A DNA stretch of 64,000 nucleotides from Ascidia mentula (taxonomy: Eukaryota > Chordata > Ascidiacea > Phlebobranchia > Ascidiidae): the NCBI GenBank assembly GCA_947561715.1, contig OX387203.1, positions 1,736,001 to 1,800,000 on the forward strand. Reading direction: 5' to 3'. How positions within the stretch are numbered: position 1 is the stretch's first letter; every line of letters begins with the position of its first letter. The notes beneath the pieces were generated by a model. It saw only the letters and a list, made by a program, of their open reading frames with translations, was not told the origin of the DNA and did no database searches. Both the position numbers and the translations under genes were made by a program. Of the stretch, positions 59,322 to 64,000 are shown in pieces.

Positions 59322-61599
59322 ATGGGAATGGCAAACGTTGATGTCTCTGATCCACCAACTATAGTGGTTGTTTCCGAACCCTGGCGTGGAGAAAAATACA
59401 GTAAAACATTCAAGATAGTTGGAGTAAGTAAAAGAAGTAAACCAGGCTAGGCTATTATGATTGATATTGTGGTGTGGGTTGCAAAATAAAAGACCTGCAA
59501 ACTACTGAACTTTAGCCTATTCCCCTACTACACCATTTTAGGCCTAATCTGGATCAAATCATTTATATTGATTGTATTTAGTGGTAAATTTGCAACACAA
59601 ATGTTATGTTAAAACAAAACTCTTTTTTGGAAAGGATATTTTTTAATTTCACGCATAAAAAAGCAGTCCTATTCCGGATTGGAAAGTTTGTAATTTGCAT
59701 GAAGGATTTTGATTCAAGTTGATTGTGTGTTCAAACTGATGTTTTTCATATGTTAATGTGTCAGCTAATTGCTTTTGCATGGATTACCGATAAAATTATG
59801 AGAATTTGCATGTCATGTCCTATCAGGGCTCTATTCTAATACTGTTGTTTATCATGTTTGCAGATCCTACAAGTGATTGTTGGCATCCTTGCTATTATTT
59901 TGGCAATTGTAAGCGTGGCAATGGAATCGTCAAGAGCTTTGTGGTATTTGGGAACATATGCACTTACTTCAGCTTGTTCTGGTATTTGGACCGGAATTTT
60001 TGTGAGTTAGTTCTTTAAATTAATTTGATGGTCATATATAATGTCAATAGGTTATTGCCAATTGCATTGTTTTTCATTGCTATTCTGATGGACAGAAAAA
60101 ATCTCCAAGCTTTTAATATTCTGCCACGGGAGCAAAATACACTACTGTTATTACTTGTACCTAACTGGTTTAACAAACTTTTTTGAATTTTGTGTAAGCT
60201 GCAGACAGATAGCCACTGTTTTGACCTAAAAGGTCTCATTTTTAAATTTGTTTACTCTAATCTCATCCTTTTGTGGCCACAGGCTGTTGCTGCAGGAGTT
60301 CTAGCAATTATTGCTTCATATAAACCAGAATCATGTCAGGTTTGTAGACAATGGACTGTAGTAATATAATAACATAGTTTAACAACACGTAGGAATACAT
60401 TTTTAAAGCATCAAGTGCACCTAAATAATAATTTTTACTAAAAGTTAGGCTAAAAAATGTTTTCACTTTGTCTTTTTGTGTCTTTACCATTTTTACATGT
60501 TGTTTCCTTATGTCAGGTGACAGGTGGAATGATAGTCAGCATTTTTGCAGCAATCAGTGCTGGCATTATGTTTGCTATTGAAACTCCCGCTGCTGTATAT
60601 GCTGGATATGCCAGTGCTGTAAGATACTTTTTTTCTTTTTAAAATTTTTAATATTCAATTGTAAAAATCACTTGAATCCTTGAAGAATGTCACTGACTGA
60701 GGTTGTTTTTATTGGCAAGTATCCATTCTAAAATAAATATTTTATTCAATGAATACAGTTTCTCATACGGAAGTAATATTTTGTGAATGTTTCCTAGCCA
60801 ACTACTACTGTTCATGGAATCCTCTCTTTCTTGGCCTTCACAGAACTGATCTTGGCAATTGTTCACTCTTCTTGCTGCTGTGCTGCTGGATGTGGAAAAA
60901 CCTTTAATGGAAAAGTTGTGGTAATTACTTTAACAAGCTTGTCAAAACAATTTTTATCTGAAGTTGAAAAATATAGATTAATTTGTGCTTGTATATATGT
61001 TTTTTGTAAAAGTGAAAGATATTATTTTTTCCCATTGGTTGCATTTTTTTTTCACTTAGAACTCAGCTCATCACACCATTGTGACAACAACCACATATCC
61101 CAACCAAACTGTAGTTACATCTCCTGCTCAAACAGAAATTACATCCCATGCTCAAACAGAAATTACATCCCATGCTCAAAAAGAAATTACATCCCATGCT
61201 CAAACAGAAGTTACATCTCCTGCTCAGACGGAAGTTACATCTCTTGCAACAATGAATATTCAATTTTGTAAGTATCGGTCCTGTTTAGTGTACAATGGAC
61301 TTAATGTGCATGTAAATATAAAGTTGTATAAGTGAAGTTATAAAAGTAAATGTCTGATAACGTAATAGTACTGCCTCCAAGCAAAGAGGAAGTCTTGCTT
61401 GGCTATTTAGCTGGTAAGATGGTTGGAAATCAGATTAAAGCTGCACTGATAGACCTATTGGGTTCAAAAAGTGTACCAGTGTGCATCTCACTAAAAGCAT
61501 CATTGTCCAGATTGCTTATCTATATATGATTGTTAGCTATTTTAAAAAATATGTTTATTAATTTATGTTGCAGTTCAACAGGCAGTTTCACCAGATTAG
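59322..61599 (+). CDS. MS4A/CD20-like four-pass membrane protein 3, altered tail
   Basis: Seven exons: 59322-59423, 59864-60001, 60283-60339, 60517-60618, 60798-60920, 61060-61267, 61574-61599; 251 residues. A second ATG lies two codons in. TMs match gene 2 (about 35-54, 67-93, 102-121, 137-157). Exon 6 is expanded by five 24-bp units encoding TSHAQTEI-like octapeptides. The exon-7 equivalent stops early (QQAVSPD), so the PPxY-bearing end of genes 1 and 2 is lost. The tail is Thr/Ser-rich and cytosolic by topology. Loss of PPxY would uncouple it from WW-domain partners; this is inference. Confidence 0.7.
61117..61236 (+). repeat. Coding minisatellite, five 24-bp units
   Basis: Five tandem 24-bp units, each like ACATCCCATGCTCAAACAGA plus AATT, preserve the reading frame of four-pass gene 3. 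The units differ by a few bases. Confidence 0.9.
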
Positions 61600-62336
61600 C
61601 AAGCAATGCAAGCTTGTAAGTCCATAAAAAATTACTACCCTTTTTAAATTCTGCTATGCTGATATTTTAAGTGACATTACTTTGTATCTAATTTATCTCC
61701 ATTGCTCAATAAGATACTGGCATGCCATTACTAATTCCTGTCAATTCTGTACAGTGTCAGCATTTGTGGATTAAAAATCATTTCAGGAAAATCTGGCTCT
61801 CTAAAACCACAAGGTGGAAATTGTGTGACCTTTTTTACAGTCTTTATTTTTTTTACACAAACCTTGTTTTATTTATAGAAATGTGTGGTAAAATTTTGTT
61901 GCAAATGAGGCTGTTTCTTTCTATCTTTTTTACATAAGTTTCTTTTGTACATTTGTTTCATCATTAACAAGACTGTGATGTTCAAGTCAGGTTAAATTCA
62001 ACTGTGTTTTACTTTGTTATGTACTAAAAATTTTATTGCAACATCCATAAACTGTGTACAATGCTGTATATTGTTTTATTTATAGCTGAAGTTACTGTTA
62101 TTGCAACATTTTTTTGTATTAGCTGTATTTTTGTGCAGGTTTTGTATATTAGTCACCTTAGTTATGCAAACCTTTAGCTCCACAATGAATTATTGCAGAA
62201 AGTTTACCTATGCTTGTTTAACAAAAGACCGCACATGAAAATGCACTTAAGCTTTGTGTACACTGTGATTTTGTGTAGTTGCGCCTTCAAAGACTGAAAT
62301 AATATTGCACAGTGTATGGTTTATGTCGATATATTT
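61600..62336. other. 3' flank of four-pass gene 3
   Basis: AT-rich, probably the 3' UTR and remnants of the lost tail exons. No gene is seen. Confidence 0.35.
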
Positions 62337-62454
62337 CCCGCCGGTAGTTGGCGCAAAGGAGCAAGTTAACTCAGCGGTGAGCAATCTCGATACACAAATA
62401 TTTGTTTCCATTTCCAACAATTTGTGCTTGTTATTTTAGGGTAAATGACCAGTT
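62337..62454 (+). other. Conserved module resembling a gene 5' end, copy 2
   Basis: The counterpart of 58807-58930. A short exon before a GGTGAGC donor, an intron of about 60 nt ending TTATTTTAG, and ATGACCAGT in the next exon are kept. From that ATG (62444) the frame reads MTSYASRSLDNVVRGSLELV, open to a possible donor at about 62522. It could be the first exons of a gene that continues, but I find no clear following exon. Confidence 0.35.
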
Positions 62455-62679
62455 ATGCTTCACGATCCTTGGATAATGTTGTCAGAGGATCCCTGGAATT
62501 GGTGGTGGAGATTACTTGCAAGGTTATCACAGTGTTTCCACTTGTGTAATGCCACTGGGTGGTTTGTTTGCACGACTATTGTCACGACGTTTCAGCCAAA
62601 TTTATTTCAATTCTTTTTTTTCACACACAAGCTTTGCACTCGTCAACTTTTAGTCATAACTTTCAGGTTTTAATTTATA

Positions 62680-63046
62680 CTAGGGTACGGCAGATAAACA
62701 TGTATTCATAAGGACTGTGTAGTCATAAAAGTCCACAGTTAATGTGAACGCATATTTTAGGGCCTCACTGCAAGAACCATCTACGTCAAAACATATTTTC
62801 AAGTAGTACAATTTGTTTCTGGCAGTCCTCAGGTTTTCCAAAAAGCATATTGTCATATAAATATAGATCGCTTGCAATAAGTAGACGGTTCTTGTGAACA
62901 GATATCTGTGGAAGGCTAATTGTTAACGTTATAACCAGAGGTGCGCAGTGCTGCTCACTGCCAGAGCCATCAATATAAATACGAACTTTACTGTATCTGA
63001 TAATGCACCAATCCCTCAACGGATTCACGTCAGTCACGTTGAACAA
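62680..63046 (-). other. Unassigned coding-like frames with a repeated DGSxSE motif
   Basis: Two overlapping minus-strand frames each contain an Asp-Gly-Ser-x-Ser-Glu motif in similar settings (VRIYIDGSGSEQHC near 62950-63000, and ICFDVDGSCSEALK near 62750-62800). This suggests either an internally duplicated exon or old repeat DNA. I recognise no family and see no full gene. Confidence 0.2.
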
Positions 63047-64000
63047 CTTTTTTTACCCCAAAACATTTGTTACAATAGAATCTAACGAACATTTTTAGCC
63101 TTTGGGACACTTCAAAATTACGTTTACAAAAAAATTTAAAACCTGGACATTTCAGGACAAAATTTGCCATGGAGCAGGTTTTTTAAAAAATCCCAGAAAT
63201 CACGGAAAAGCAACCGTAATTTACACCCATACGAAATTTGCCTGAATGCAAGATTTATTTGCACAAATGCTTAAGCAGTGAAGTGAAACAGAATGTAGTA
63301 GACTTCCAAACTTCGCGACGCAACATCTGGTAGTTAACTCGCAAACTTCGCAACTACTGAACAATTGAAACGCTTCGATTCGAGAAATTTCCAAAACCTG
63401 TCGCGCCCGATGATTTTAATTGTTCCAATAATCGCAGCAGTTTAGAAGATCTACGAAGTGTTGAGGGACAATGGACCGATGAACCTTCCTTTATAGTTTA
63501 ATTCCCCCGCGCGTCGTGTAATATTAAATCCTATTGAGAAGTTTAGAAAGTCGCTTTCTTCGTCAACCGAAGTGTTCGATTCATCATATATTTTACTATT
63601 ATTTACGAAAGTAGGCTATGCGTTTATACGGAATTACAATTCAACCTTACGATATATGGTGTCCACCTTTACAACCATACGCGTTCTCGCGACATTATTT
63701 AGTTTTATTTACACGTATTCTCACAAACTATATGCGGACACACGACGCGTCGAAGAAAGTTTAAAACATCGCATGTTTTGCTTTTAACAAACTCGCAATA
63801 AAGATTTAAGATTAGCACTGTGTTCTCACTTTATGCTTGGGTGCAGGGTATCTTTAAATTATAAACTTTTTTAACCGTGTCACGCGCGTAATGCTTTATT
63901 GCCCACTTCCACTTTGTTTTTTTTATTACTGCTTTTCTAGGTTTGTAATCCATTTTTCAAATTTTTTTGTACCTTTTTTTGATTAACAATTATTTTCAAT
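63047..64000. other. Intergenic, nothing recognised
   Basis: No gene, RNA or element can be supported in this stretch on either strand. Confidence 0.4.

Overview
The window looks like nuclear DNA of a sea squirt, most likely Ciona. It is AT-rich, its genes have many short exons with consensus splice sites, its families lie in tandem clusters, and it holds an exact copy of the 16-nt Ciona spliced-leader sequence at 37748-37763. No species name was given, so this is inference.

About 1-37.7 kb is a tandem array, all on the minus strand, of an unusual caspase-related gene. By following splice sites and intron phases through 12 exons I find that the gene encodes two complete caspase folds in one chain of about 470 residues. 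Domain 1 keeps the catalytic His and Cys. Domain 2 has Tyr in place of the His and Pro in place of the Cys, so it should be a dead pseudo-caspase. Two subtypes occur. Type A: A1 at 8803-11555 and A2 at 23426-26201. Type B: B1 at 13675-16410, B2 at 28571-31299 and B3 at 33632-36532. A1 and B3 look whole. A2 is open throughout but has lost the domain-1 His. B1 has lost an essential domain-1 exon and B2 has lost parts of domain 2. Fragments of domain 2 alone lie near 1.3-2.2, 4.0-4.7, 5.2-5.4, 7.8-8.0 and 21.6-22.6 kb. A block carrying one B and one A gene has been duplicated with an offset of about 14.6-15.0 kb, and a further B copy lies to its right. The array carries a 695-bp MITE whose empty site is preserved in a sister copy, and a short GIY-YIG (Penelope-like) element with 300-bp inverted arms.

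39.0-42.3 kb holds a secreted serpin-like gene (plus strand). 43.1-46.8 kb holds one uninterrupted 1227-residue reading frame (minus strand) with a nucleotidyltransferase-type motif and TPR repeats. 46.8-50 kb holds two tRNA-like SINE heads, a fragment related to the N-terminus of the TPR protein, and a diverged inverted repeat.

50.0-61.6 kb is a tandem cluster of three plus-strand genes for four-pass membrane proteins resembling the MS4A/CD20 family, with the same exon plan. Two end in a PPxY motif; the third has swapped its tail for an eight-residue repeat. A conserved module resembling the 5' end of a gene lies downstream of the second and third copies. The last 1.4 kb has nothing I can assign.

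Gene functions are assigned from motifs and intron phase only; there are no transcripts or database searches behind them.
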